This document shows, one piece after another, positions 49,373 to 61,507 of a stretch of DNA of 64,000 nucleotides. Location: positions 7,123,501-7,187,500 of the forward strand of contig JAQPZY010001670.1 in assembly GCA_029931535.1 (NCBI GenBank), read 5' to 3'. Within the stretch, counting starts at the first letter, position 1. Every line of letters begins with the position of its first letter. The translations under genes and the position numbers were made by a program. Origin of the DNA: Margaritifera margaritifera (taxonomy: Eukaryota > Mollusca > Bivalvia > Unionida > Margaritiferidae). The notes under the pieces were generated by a model, which saw only the letters and a list, made by a program, of their open reading frames with translations, had not been told where the DNA came from and ran no database searches.

Positions 49373-50639
49373 ATATATGTGATAAAAATGAGGGGTCAGC
49401 TTGGAACAAAGAGGGAGATTTGCAAAATTTGGTCAGGAGTTTTGACCTCAGAAGAGGGAGGTTTTTCATCAACCCGATTTTTAGCATGCAAATTGGCAAA
49501 AATTACTACTAATTTTGAACAAATTTCCATATTTTTAATATTAAAATATGCAATTCAGTTCTTTCACATTAACTTGTTGCCTTTCACACTCTCCATATAA
49601 GTAACACAAACATTTGTAGCACTTCTTACAAGATCATTTGCCTGGAATACATTGGTAGCGGTCCTTATCATTGTTCATCTTAACACTTAAAGATTATGAA
49701 CTGTCAGTGGATTCAGGTTTTCTCTAGAGTCAGCCTGAATTTTCCTCAGAATGGAAAATGGCCATTCAGTGTCAGCATTGGCATGCGGCAATGTCAATAC
49801 AACTCTACTGAGTTAACCAAGAAGTTTAAATTGTTTCCTGCCTGTGTGTACACTCAGATTGCCAACTGTCTGCCAAAACTGCTCAAGACTGGTACTGTCC
49901 ATGTCGAATTTGGGAAGGTCTTCTTTGGAAGTCAGAATGTAGTCCTGAATTTCATCTTCCAGTGCAGTTCTCTCACTCTGGGTTAACGTCATGAACCTCT
50001 CAGACAGCTTCACCACTGCAATACAAAATGCAAAACATTAGAACTTTGAAATTTACTTGCCATGGATATACAATGGGTAAATTAAAATATAATAATATAA
50101 TAATGCAATTGTCATTTGCATATCCAATGCAATTGGCCCAAAGGAGATTTCTCTCTCTGAAATATTATAGAATATGTTGCAGTGGTTTCATATGCCTTTG
50201 CAAAATTTTTCTTTTAGAGGTACCTATCACTGTTTTCAATTTCCAATTATCAGTGCAGACCTATATTATTTTTTTATTGTTCACCCATCAATAGCTGATA
50301 ATTATCTGTATCGATCATAGGAGATAAGAAAACCTATCTAATCGGATTAGTGAATATTTATTGCACTCCCAAGCATCTAATGTTGTTTTAATGTCAGGAT
50401 GACTGTCTACATGAAGCACAGATGCATACATTAATGATTAGACTATCACACCCTTTATGACTTTAAGCTTAATTTGCAGACACCTTTGTTGTCATTATTA
50501 TCATCACTATTACCATTATTTAACAATAACAATCAAATGCGGAAAACGATTATCACTATCTAGTATTATAGACGAAGACAAAGACCTCATTCATCCCAGG
50601 CATTATGGATTAATTCTTGTACTGTATCTATTTATTTTA

Positions 50640-50681
<42 letters not shown>

Positions 50682-51678
50682 CCAATTATGATTTTGATTT
50701 CTTATGAACAATGAAATAGTTAAACTTCAGTAATACTTACATGAATATTTGATCCATGCATGCGAAGGTGAGTTCTGCTGATCCAATGTTACAGGTTGGT
50801 ATTCCAAGTAATCTTGTTGTTATTCTTTTTACATCCTTGTCGAAAACATGAACTAAGAATGTCAGCATTTTATTATCCCCTTTATGGGGTTTCTGCATGA
50901 CATGTGATGTCATTCTTACCACTGTAACAGACTTTAAAATCAGCTTTACAGGAAGAGCAGAATGCATTTTCATGTCCCTTTGAACTCAATTATAACCACT
51001 GAAATTCCTATTTCCATCCATCACTGAATTTCGTGTAATATTTCGATTGCTTAGATTTTGGTGTTTTGGCATTGGGAGGTAATGCATGCTTAGACATCTT
51101 GACAAACTTTAAACACCAAAGACAAACCGAGCCAGTTTTTGCCATGAGCTCTTGAGTAATCCAACCATAATCAATTAACATCTTTAATCCTGTCCAAATT
51201 ACTTTTTACCATACATAGTATAGACTCTAATCCATCTCAACAACTTTAAGCACCGAAAGCAGAACATACCTTGCAGACAGAATCAAAGTATTGTTTATTG
51301 TTTCATGCTGATTGAGCTTTTCAGTAACCCAGCCATAATCAATTAATGTCTTTAATCCTTTCCAAATTACTTCTACTCAAACATAGCATAATCCACCTCG
51401 ACAAACTTCAAATGAAGCCAGTTGACCATGCCAACAGGATCTAAGGATCAAATTAGCAAGTACATTGACTTGCTCTGCTTAAGCCAGTTCAGTCACGTGA
51501 TCATAGGCACTATTACCGTAAATATACTACACTGGACCCAGAATGTGAAAGAAACAGAAAAAGAAAATTTTCAATAATAATTTTGAGTATGTGGGAGATT
51601 TCAATCAGTGATGGGAGGGACAGAAGACACCCCTAAACTCTGGAGAAAAACCCTCCCATGGAGAAGGTTCACATGTAT
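49373..51678 (-). mobile_element. hAT transposon (2306 bp) inserted in the 52-bp minisatellite
   Basis: Terminal inverted repeats ATATATGTGA (49373-49382) and TCACATGTAT (51669-51678) match at 9 of 10. The 8 bp on each side are identical: ACTGAGAC at 49365-49372 and at 51679-51686. The minisatellite unit is continuous across the site when the element is removed. Inside is a broken hAT transposase on the minus strand (next entry) and a (TAT)n tract at 50641-50681. Confidence 0.88.
49687..51097 (-). pseudogene. BED-finger hAT transposase, broken and internally deleted
   Basis: The ATG at 51097 opens a frame reading 'KTPKSKQSKYYTKFSDGWK', a stop, then 'SSKGHENAFCSSCKADFKV', 'GKNDITCHAETP': a BED-like finger (C-x2-C ... 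H). After a frameshift, 'LVHVFDKDVKRITTRLLGIP' and 'CNIGSAELTFACMDQI' follow, a segment typical of the middle of this transposase group. A donor-like GTAAGT follows at 50740-50735. Beyond an acceptor-like 'TATTGCAG' (50016), 'LEQFWQTVGNL' and, past one stop, 'LTLPHANADTEWPFSILRKI' form the hAT C-terminal dimerisation domain, ending at the TAA 49689-49687. Most of the catalytic domain is missing and three stops or shifts are visible, so it is non-functional. Confidence 0.88.
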
Positions 51679-51749
51679 ACTGAGACATAAGTGTAGTCTC
51701 ACATAACTGTTGTATATCTGAATCTCACTATGAGACATAGCAGTGTAGT
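51679..51749. repeat. 52-bp minisatellite, middle remnant (about 1.3 units)
   Basis: Array sequence caught between the hAT element (ends 51678) and the next transposon (starts 51750). It includes both target duplications. Confidence 0.92.
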
Positions 51750-53487
51750 CATACTTGCCATATTCCCAGACAGTGTTGAGGGTTTTTTGAGACTCAAAAA
51801 GTGTGTTTTGAGGTCCCAAGGGGGGTCAGTGCACGTGACCCCCCAAAACCTACGTCATCCAAATGAGAATAAGGTATCTTTTCAAATCAGCCTATAGCAG
51901 ATGACTGGAAATTCAAATCTGAATAAACGAAAATACCATCTGTTTTCTCTGAGGCATTTAATATAATTACAAACAAATAAATGGTAGACTTAGCATTGTC
52001 AAATAACATGACAATACACATGGTCACAATCTCACAGACATTAAATACAAAAATACACTAAGTTACTGTCCTTAAAATCCATTGGACAGTGGAATGTATT
52101 ACATGCAGCCTTTGCTGCTTTCAATAGTTCAGTAGTTGGTTTGACGGTAATGCAAGTGTCATTTGTGTTCACAAATATGTCTATTTTTTTTTATATACAC
52201 TTTTTCTTCGCATTTAATATACTTACAAACAAAAAAAATGGTAGACTTAGCATTGTCAAATAACATTACCACAAACATGGTCACAACTTCACAGACATTA
52301 AATACTAAAATACACCAAGTTACTGTCTTTAAAATCCATTGGACAGTGGAATGTAGTTTTAATTACATGCAGTCTATGCTGCTTTCAATAGTTCAGTAGT
52401 TGGTTGATGGTAATGCAAGTGTCATTTGTGTTCACAAATATGCCTACACTTTTCCTTCGCGAATGTGCATCCATGTCTATGTTAGTGCAAGCAATGGCCA
52501 AAGTCTCTAAAAGTGATAAAACCTGTAATATGGCAATGAATATCCATCTCAAAACAATAAATCTGGCAATTAAAACATTCAAGGTTTGTGGTAGTCAGCC
52601 GATTTACTAAAGGCTTTGACTGCCGCTATTGTAACGTAATGTGTTTGCGAGGTTAAAGTCACACCTATGGCAGTGAAGATTTAATTTCTTCTCAGGCTGA
52701 ATTCATGAATAAAGGTACTAATTTATCAAATACACAATTTGTCATTTGATTAATGATTTAATACTTTTAAATTATTAAAATTCCATGGTGCAGTTCATTT
52801 TAAGTTAACCAAATATTCAAACATGTTAATGTTTTCAGGAGTTACTTGATCACATGATAAAACATTTATTGCAATCATGTAAATGTCCAAATAAAATATG
52901 AGAAAGATAAGGTGGCAAAACTGTCTAAGCAAATGAGATTATCTCATTTTTTATTTTTTTTTAGCACTTCTAGTGCATTATGTACTACAATTTTCCTTTG
53001 TCCCTTTTAATCTGGAGGGTGAGGGACACAGTGTCCCCTGACCTTTGGATTCTAGGTGCAACCTATCGAAATAATCATGTTTTGAATTTTATATGTGGAG
53101 TAAAAATCCGACTTCAAAGAAACATTGCCGCTGATCACAAACTTTAATAAAGATAGCTTCAATATTCTCATTCAATGCAGTGATGTGTAATAACATTTGC
53201 TTTTCAACACGCATCTGTTTGATGTACTTAGCGTCAGACAAATTGGGTTGTTCCACTTAGTGTACTTTACCTATGCAAATTAGCCTAATGGGTTCTCCCA
53301 CAGCAGTGCTCAAATGATTTGACACGACACATCATTGTGATCAAGAAATATACATTTGTTTTTTTTGTGGAATTTTTTTTGTGTGTGCTAAGATTGCTGA
53401 AAATCATGTTTTTCTAAACACAACTGTGTCAGGAGTTTGGGAGTCCAAAATGTTTTTCGTGTGACACGTCATGTTATGGCATGTATG
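51750..53487 (+). mobile_element. Non-autonomous DNA transposon with CATACYTGCCATA ends, copy 1
   Basis: Starts CATACTTGCCATATTCCC; ends with the reverse complement of CATACATGCCATAACATG. A 7-bp duplication GTGTAGT flanks it (51743-51749 and 53488-53494), and the minisatellite reads through when it is removed. A ~255-bp internal tandem duplication (about 51960-52200 and 52215-52455; 'GGTAGACTTAGCATTGTCAA') is specific to this copy. A copy in inverse orientation lies at 58650-60459. No transposase domain was recognised. Confidence 0.88.
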
Positions 53488-54416
53488 GTGTAGTCTCACA
53501 TGACTGTTGTATATCTGAATATCACTATGAGACATAGCTGTGTAGTCTCACATAACTGTTGTATATCTGAATCTCAGAGATATAGCTGTGTAGTCTCATA
53601 TAACTGTTGTATATCTGAATCTCACTATGAGACAGCTTTGTAGTCTCACATAAATGTTGTATATCTGAATTTCACTATGAGAAATAGCTGTGTAGTCTCA
53701 CATAACTGTTGTATATCTGAATCTCACTATGAGACATAGCTTTGTAGTCTCACATAACTGTTGTATATCTGAATCTCACTATGAGACATAGTTTGTAGTC
53801 TCACATAAATGTTGTATATCTGAATCTCACTATGAGAAATAGCTGTGTAGTCTCACATAACTGTTGTATATCTGAATCTCAGAGATATAGCTGTGTAGTC
53901 TCACATAACTGTTGTATATCTGAATCTCACTATGAGACATAGCTTTGTAGTCTCACATAACTGTTGTATATCTGAATCTCACTATGAGACATAGCTTTGT
54001 AATCTCACATGTTGTATATCTGAATATCACTATGAGAAATAGCTGTGTAGTCTCACATAACTGTTGTATATCTGAATCTCAGAGATATATCTGTGTAGTC
54101 TCACATAACTGTTGTATATCTGAATCTCACTATGAGACATAGCTTTGTAGTCTCACATAACTGTTGTATATCTGAATCTCACTATGAGACATAGCTTTGT
54201 AGTCTCACATAAATGTTGTATATCTGAATCTCACTATGAGACATAGCTTTGTAGTCTCACATAACTGTTGTATATCTGAATCTCACTATGAGACATAGCA
54301 GTGTAGTCTAACATAATTGTTGTATATCTGAATCTCACCGAGACATAGCAGTGCAGTCTCATATAACTGTTATATATCTGAATCTCAATATGAGACATAG
54401 CTGTGTAGTCTCACAT
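53488..54416. repeat. 52-bp minisatellite, main block, about 18 units
   Basis: 'GTGTAGTCTCACATAACTGT', 'TGTATATCTGAATCTCACTA' and 'TGAGACATAGCT' at 52 bp. A shorter 44-bp variant with 'CTCAGAGATATAGCT' recurs every four to six units, which indicates higher-order amplification. It continues 49313-49372 and 51679-51749. Confidence 0.95.
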
Positions 54417-56119
54417 GTACAGTTCAGAGAAATGTTTTTATCAAAATGTACTTATCATACAGATTAAAGAACAACAAGAAAAGTTATATTGTCATGATTC
54501 CCGGATACAATTAACAACAAAATAAATTATAAGCACATAAAAACATACATCTTTTGTATAAATTATCCTATGAGGATAAAATTCCATGACAACTGACATA
54601 TGTAAACTACAATTTAAATGGAACAATTATTTAAACATTGCACATATTAAAATTAGGTAAAAATCACCATCATGTCACAATCATCAAAAAGTTTTGTTGT
54701 ATAAAAATTGTCAAAATCATTCAGTGCACAAACTTCTCAAGTTATAACTGTGGAAGAAAAGATAATACATTTAAATATGGCACTTATGAAATAACCACAC
54801 ACTTATTTAGTTAAATTATAGGGTCTCTCTGTAAAATCATAGCCGATTAATAGCAAATTAACAGAAAAAAACACATTTAATCCAAAACAATTACATCTTC
54901 TGTAGCCAAAGTTCTTCAATTTACTTTGCTAACAGCAACTCATAGTATATATATCTAGCTGAAACTTACAGTGTTTTGAACAAATGTGATCTTGTAGAAG
55001 AAAGAGTCCCTGTCTGTAGCAAGTAAATATAATGGCCAATGAAAACCTCATTACACCTGTTGGGTATTCAATATGGTGACCTCCACTTTATCTACATGCT
55101 TTGATTTCAAGGAAAAACTTGTATGTGAATGATTTGATTTGGAGAAACTGACTGCCAAATAGAGCTGAGTTCTCTCATTTCAATGTGTGCTGATACATCA
55201 CAACCAACTTCCTAGATAAATGAAATGAACAATATGAATGGATCAGTTTCTCTGACCTGATTTCAATTAAACAGCAAAGCGGTGGATACTTTTTTGGCAA
55301 GCTTCATATGCCAAATGTCAGTGTGGACCAAAGTGGACTGATGAGCCTTGTCTAGCAAAGATGATCCTACTCAGGCCTAGAATTTAGCATAAATTTTCTT
55401 TGCAGCCAGAAGGACTAGTAGATTGAGAAATTTATTAGTCCTGCCGAATCTTCACTAGTCCTTCCAACAAAGACTGGTGACTACTGAAAACTACTAGTCT
55501 GACAGGAAGTTTACTAGCTTTGGGCTAGTGGACTACTTTTAATTCTGAGCCCTGCTACTACAAGTTTATCTTGTGAGAATAGCCTTGACCCAACAAAATA
55601 CCATAAATTATAATATTGTAGTCCTTCAATTCTTGTGCATTCATTTTATGTTTCTTGTTTGTGAATTTTACTTTTTACAAATTAAATATGAAAATACTGC
55701 ATTATATCTTGCATCTTATTCCTTACTACGACATATATTTTCTGAAATTTAGTGAAAAAACAAAACTGAATTACTGTACTTAGAACTCTGGGAAAAGGAA
55801 GTAGATCACATTAATGTTTTTATTTATCAATGAACATAAACCAATAAAAACCTTTGATAAACTCTCAGCATATAAGGTGAAAAAGATGCATATATTTATG
55901 CCAATAAATACATGAACCTGCACCAAAACTTTTGAAAAATTTATAATCTCCCCTGGCTGTTATTATAGTAACCACTAACTGCAAGATAGCAAAAAGTCAC
56001 AATATCATGTAAATTCACCATTATGAGCAGGTGATTGTTAAATTGAGGTGACTTCTAATACAGGTTTGACTAAGCTGTTTCTATCAACAGTATAAGCCGA
56101 CAATAATACTTTGGCACAT
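54417..56119. other. No gene; contains one MITE
   Basis: AT-rich sequence without recognised exons. The 183-bp MITE at 55372-55554 is listed separately. Confidence 0.4.
55372..55554. mobile_element. 183-bp MITE, 'CAGG(C/G)CTxxGAATT' terminal inverted repeats
   Basis: Left end CAGGCCTAGAATTTA; right end is the reverse complement of CAGGGCTCAGAATTAAA. The internal part is rich in CTAGT/ACTAG. Ends of the CAGGGCTC type are widespread in animal hAT MITEs. Only CTACT is shared at the flanks, so the target duplication is not fully preserved. Confidence 0.65.
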
Positions 56120-56960
56120 CATGGACTGAACAATAAACCAATCAGTGCTTGCATTGTAATGGACCATTGATAAAGTAGAATGCAGTGCAAGTTTCATACA
56201 GACTGAACACTAAACTAATCAGTGCTTGCCTTGTAATGGACCACTGATAGATTAGCATGCAGTGTCATTTTTATACAGACTGAACAATAAACCAATCAGT
56301 GCTTACATTGTAATGGACCATTGATAAAGTAGCATGCAGTGTTATTTTTATACAAACTGAACAATAAATCAATCAGTGCTTGCATTGTAATGGACCATTA
56401 ATAAAGCAGAATGCAGTGTCATTTTCATACAGACTGAACAATAAACTAATCAGTGCTTGCATTGTAATGGATCACTGATAAATTAACATTCAGTGTCATT
56501 TTCATACAGACTGAACAATAAGCCAATCAGTGCTTATATTGTAATGGACCATTAATAAATTATCATGCAGTGTTAGTTTTATACAAACTAAACAATAAAC
56601 CTATTAGTGCTTGCATTGTAATGGACCACTGATAAATTAGCATGGTGTAATTTTTATACAAACTAAACAATAAACTTACAAGCGCTTGCATTGTAATGGA
56701 CCAATGATAAAGTAGCATGCAGTGTTATTTTTATACAAACTGAACAATAAACCAATCAGTGCCTGCATTTTAATGGACCACTGATAAAGTAGCATGCAGT
56801 GTTATTTTTATACAAACTGAACAATAAACCAATCATTGCTTGCATTGTAATGGACCATTGATAAAGTAGCATGCAGTGTTATTTTTATACAAATTAAACA
56901 ATAAATCAATCAGTGCTTGCATTGTAATGGACCACTGATAAAGTAGCATGTAGTGTCAAT
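56120..56960. repeat. 77-bp tandem repeat, about 11 units
   Basis: 'ACTGAACAATAAACCAATCA', 'GTGCTTGCATTGTAATGGAC' and 'ATAAAGTAGCATGCAGTGTT' at a 77-bp period, with modest divergence. Confidence 0.95.
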
Positions 56961-57510
56961 AAGAGGTGTGAGTATTACTCCAGCATATTACTATTACAAT
57001 CAAACTTCATGATGACACCCTAATTGGTTGGCAGGCATTCAGCAGCGTGAACATTAATCATGTTTGAGTATCCTGGTTTGCATCTCACATGGAAAAGAAA
57101 CAGCATTCATTGACAAATATATAATACTAAATCAATTACCAAATTGGGGAAACAAAATATTGACTCAATTAGAATGAGACTGTAGAAATTCTACATGTCA
57201 GGAGGGAGTATGTAAAGGTAAATGTTATGCAAATGTAGTAATCTACTAAACAATTTTTTTAAAGAAATTTATTTGCAATATCTTTTAGAATACAAGAGCA
57301 AATCCATTAAATGCATAGTTTTAAAAAAAGCATTTTACGAATTGGATAATTATAGCATCAACGATGCATCTTACAATCTGACAGGATAAATATAGGAGAG
57401 TTTCAAATGATTTTAAACATTAAATTAAATGGTTTTAGAAATTAAAGTTTATGCATACAAGTTTTATCAATGGACCCTTTCATTAAGTGAATGTTGCACT
57501 TTTGGATTAT
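56961..57510. other. No feature recognised
   Basis: AT-rich; no exon or repeat seen. Confidence 0.4.
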
Positions 57511-57646
57511 TTAGTTTGGTTTACGGCACAGCAACACAAGTATGTTATTTAGTGCCGATTAAAGTGCCTTGCCCAAGGACACACTACAGTAGTTGACCCA
57601 GACTGGTCCAATGGAAGGATTTTAACCTGCACCCTTTCAGTCTTGA
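57511..57646 (-). mobile_element. tRNA-derived SINE, copy 3 of the 'CCTTGGGCAAGG' family, head truncated
   Basis: It shares 'GGTTTACGGCACAGCAACAC', 'AAAGTGCCTTGCCCAAGGAC' and 'GGTCCAATGGAAGGATT' with 9245-9434. The box A end is missing. Confidence 0.8.
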
Positions 57647-57917
57647 TTATGTCAAAATTGAATTTCTTGCTGCAAATAATAAGAATTTCTCTTTTATTAT
57701 GTCCATCAATGTTAAATTAAAATTAATATACAACATCAAACTTGAGAAATCTTACACAACATATAAAACTATGGTAGATGATCTTAACACAGCATCTATT
57801 AACTTGATGATCTTTTAGAGGCAGTGTATGTCATTGTAGTTTTCATTTTTCAAATACTGAACACTTATTCAATTAAATTACCTTTCTGTTTCTTCATGCA
57901 AACTGTAACTGATCTTT

Positions 57918-58058
57918 TAAGAGTCCAAAACTTAGAGTCCAGAATAAAATTACAGACTTTGACTGTCCAAAACTTAGAGTCCAGAATAAAATTACAGACT
58001 TTGACTGTCCAAAACTTAGAGTCCAGAATAAAATTACAGACTTTGACTGTCCAAAACC
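57918..58058. repeat. 42-bp tandem repeat, about 3.4 units
   Basis: 'GTCCAAAACTTAGAGTCCAG' plus 'AATAAAATTACAGACTTTGA' repeats almost unchanged. The period is divisible by three, hence an open plus-strand frame. Confidence 0.92.
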
Positions 58059-58649
58059 TTAGGGTGCATTAAAAATCGTTCAGGAAAAAGAAAGAACTGT
58101 TTCCAAAAACTTAGGGTTTCCAGTGACACACGATAAAATGGTAGTACATGTATTCATGTTTCTGCCAACTCTATCCACATTGACCAACCAACCAAACTTA
58201 TCTAAATAACTTGATTTTTCTTACAAAAACCTCTAAACATTATACAACATTTTTTTAAAGTTTACTGAATTTTGACGTAAATGTTCCCTTTGTTAAACAT
58301 ACTAAAATTTATGACACAATGTCTCTCTATGATAAGACAATCACCCTAAAGTAATTTGCAATACAACCGATGGACCACTGTCTCAATGTAGCTATTTCAA
58401 ATATTAACACATAGTAACTAACAATGGCTCACTTACCAATACTATCTCTGACTAGATATGAGTGATTAATTGCAGCCAGACTGGCAATCTTTGGGCAACC
58501 CGTTTTGGGATTTTTGCCCATATGCCAAGTACAAGTTCTTGGATGTCTGTGGATGTGTGCATTTAAAAACACCCTAACAACTAGTTAATCCCAGAACAAT
58601 AAACATAGTTCATCCCACTCAGCCTGATAACAACATTTGCAAACAATGT
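58059..58649. other. No feature recognised
   Basis: AT-rich; no exon or repeat family seen. Confidence 0.4.
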
Positions 58650-60459
58650 CATACCTGCCATAACACGTGTCAAGTCTAAAACCATTTATTTTACTCCCAA
58701 ACTCCCCGGCCATGGTCGTGTTTCAAGAAACATGATTTTCAGTAATCTTAAAAAAAAAGCAAAAAAACCCCCACCTCAATATATATTCGTAACATGTAGT
58801 ATGTATAAATAGTAAACTGTCCTGCTTAAAGCTCATGTAAAACTATCCTTGGGGCAGTTCATACAGCTAACTGTCATAAAGGCAATTAAAATGTAAGGCT
58901 GTCAGGTATAAACAACCACCATTTCATATATTACTTAATTGGATGACAATGGCTAGGGTGATGTGTTAAGTCCTTTGAAAACTGCTGTGCGGGAACCCAT
59001 TAGGCTAATGTGCATAGGTAAAGTTCACAAAGAGGAACAACCCAATTCATTTGAAGTTATAGGTAAATCAGAGAGATGCGTGTTGAAGAATTAAAGTTAT
59101 TACACAACATTGCCTTGAATGAGAATGTTTAAGCAATCTTTATTAAAGATTATTGGCAAGTTTGTGAACAGTGTTGACATTTCTTTTAAGTTGGATTTTA
59201 CTCCAACTATAAAATGTAAAACATGATTATATCAGTAGTCTGAATAGTTTAAGTGTGATTAATTTTTGAAGGCACAATGTCAAAATGCAGCTGTGATTCA
59301 GGAAACAAAGAGCCATCAGCGAAGCAAGCAAAGCACAACAAAACTAAATTCAGAACTCCTGGTTGACGGAGTTTGACTTTGTGAAGCACAGCAGCAAGGG
59401 GGAGCATTTCATTCTTTACACATACTGCCAACATCATATCAACATTAGTCAATCTGGAGTGTACAACATCCGTCGACATAGCAGCACCACCTGTATGTAA
59501 CATCAGGACAAACCAGAACATATTCAACAAGATGAACTGAACATTCAGGTCAGTTCTCTTTATTATTATTTGTTATCTTAATCTTGTTAAAATACCAACT
59601 ATTAATTGACCCATGCTTTTCAGGATGATTTTAGCTATGAAATAGATTGATTGAAAGACAATAATAAGCACATGCTCATGTTTACACAGTTGATTTGTGT
59701 TGATAAAGAGATTGCATTAACACCCATACTGGACAGAGGCATTTATTACTGCTGTATTACCTGTAAGGCCCCCATTAAGCTTGAAAACATTATACCCCCC
59801 CCCCCCAATGAAATGGTTGGTCCCCAATGTGATGTATATTTTCTTTTTTCTTCTATACAGACAAGCATATCTCGTGGTCAAACTGTATCAGATATAGTTC
59901 TGACAATGCCAGCATTATGGTTGATAAGAACAACTCAGTTCTGACCAGGATTCGCTCAGAGAATCCAGTAGGAAAGTTTGAACAACAGTACCATCCAGTC
60001 TCTAATAAGTCCAAAGATGAACACAAATGACACTTGCATTACCTTCAAAACTCCCTACTGAACTATTGAGAGTAGCAAAGACTGCATCTTATTAAGACTG
60101 TACTCTAGAAACTTGGTATATTTGTTTTTATTTTAATGCCAGTCTAGTTGTGATTATGTGAGTGTTTGCAAATACATGTATGTGTACATGTGTGGTGATG
60201 ATATATGACAATACTAAGTCTACCAAATATTTTTTGTTTGTAAGTTTAATAATGCTTTAAAGAAAACAAATATGTTATTTTCTTTTATTCAGATTTGAAT
60301 GTCCAGTCATTATCTATAGGCTTATATGAAAAGATAGCTTATTCTCAATTGGACGATGTTGTTTTTTTGGCATCACGTGCACTGACTCCCTTGATACCTC
60401 AAAACACTTTTTTGAGTTTAAAAAAAACCCCAACAAAATCTGGGAATATGACAGGTATG
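58650..60459 (-). mobile_element. Non-autonomous DNA transposon with CATACYTGCCATA ends, copy 2 (inverse orientation)
   Basis: Starts CATACCTGCCATAACACG; ends with the reverse complement of CATACCTGTCATATTCCC. Sequence blocks match copy 1 in reverse order: 58690-59190 with 53100-53470 ('CCCATTAGGCTAATGTGCAT'), 60015-60250 with 51960-52165 ('ACAAATGACACTTGCATTAC') and 60285-60459 with 51750-51930. A CAATGT direct repeat flanks it. It lacks the internal duplication of copy 1. Minor frames inside (e.g. 59249-59530 minus) show no transposase motif. Confidence 0.85.
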
Positions 60460-60566
60460 CAATGTTCTTCTCAATATGGCAGGTATGCAATGTTCTTCTC
60501 AATATGGCAGGTATGCAATGTTCTTCTCAATATGGCAGGTATGCAATGTTCTTCTCAATATGGCAA
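60454..60566. repeat. 28-bp tandem repeat spanning the transposon end
   Basis: 'GGTATGCAATGTTCTTCTCA' plus 'ATATGGCA' occurs four times. Each unit joins the transposon's terminal 15 bp to 13 bp of flank beginning with the target duplication, so the expansion arose after insertion, at the junction. Confidence 0.9.
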
Positions 60567-60946
60567 AAAGAACCATGAGCATATTGTTTATGTGTCAAGA
60601 ACAGTCTTGCCCAATACACCCACCAAGAGCTTGCTGGAGCAGCTCTGACAGCTTAGTGACTGGCACCATATAACATATACATATTCAAATAATCATAGCT
60701 TTAAAACCTTCATCCAATTAAGAAATGTTCAGTATATACTTAGTTTAATTTTTCAAAAGAGCAATTATCAATAGAAAGACTTTTTGTTTTTGTTTAAAAT
60801 GCTATGCTAATGAGTAGTAAGGTCTACATCTTCTCTAGTGAACCATCAACTGGTTATAACCTATGGCAATGAATAGGCAGGTCTACCTCCGGTCTAGTAA
60901 TCCATCAATTGGTTATAGGCTTTGCTACTGAGTAGGCAGGGCTACC

Positions 60947-61163
60947 CAGTGGCGGCGCAAGGGTTTCGAGGCACCCAGGGGCAATGTTCTTTAGTGGCAC
61001 CCCTACTTGCCATAGAGAACAGTTTTATGTCAGTTGCCAACCTCCAACCCCTCCCTACGCCCCAGTTAAAGCTAAAAAAAAAACAAAAAACTCCTGACAG
61101 CGCCTCCCTCGCCTGGTGCCCAGGGGCAATTGCCCCCATGACCCCAACATTGTACCACCACTG
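60947..61163. mobile_element. 217-bp hAT-type MITE, copy 1, with exact 8-bp TSD
   Basis: Ends CAGTGGCGGCGCA and the reverse complement of CAGTGGTGGTACA. GGGCTACC flanks it on both sides (60939-60946 and 61164-61171). CAGTGGCG-type ends and an 8-bp duplication are diagnostic of hAT. A 'CCCAGGGGCAAT' motif near each end gives inner pairing. It is non-coding. Confidence 0.93.
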
Positions 61164-61289
61164 GGGCTACCTCTGGTCTAGTGATCTATCAATTGGTTAT
61201 AAGCTACACTAATGAGTAGGCAGGACTACCTCTGCTCTAGTAATCCATCAATTGGTTATAGGCTTTGCTACTGAATAGGCAGGGTTACC

Positions 61290-61507
61290 CAGTGGCGGCG
61301 CGAGGGTTTTGAGGCACCTGGGGGCAATGCCCTTTAGTGGCACCCCTACTTTGCCATAGAGAACAGTTTTATGTCAGTTGCCAACCTCTAACCCCCTCCC
61401 TACGCCCCAGTTAAAGCTAAAAAAAAACAAAAAACTCCTGACAGTGTCCCCCTCGCCTGGTGCCCAGGGGCAATTGTCCCCATGACCCCAACATTGTACC
61501 ACCACTG
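61290..61507. mobile_element. 218-bp hAT-type MITE, copy 2, at the same position of the repeat unit
   Basis: Near identical to 60947-61163 and in the same place within a 59-bp unit. Flanks are GGGTTACC (61282-61289) and GGGCTACC (61508-61515). The two starts are 343 bp apart, equal to MITE plus 8 bp plus two 59-bp units. Confidence 0.93.

Noticed and set aside
51750..53487. Assigning copy 1 of the CATACYTGCCATA element to hAT
   Set aside because: The flanking duplication is 7 bp (6 bp in copy 2) and no transposase is visible, so the superfamily is left open.
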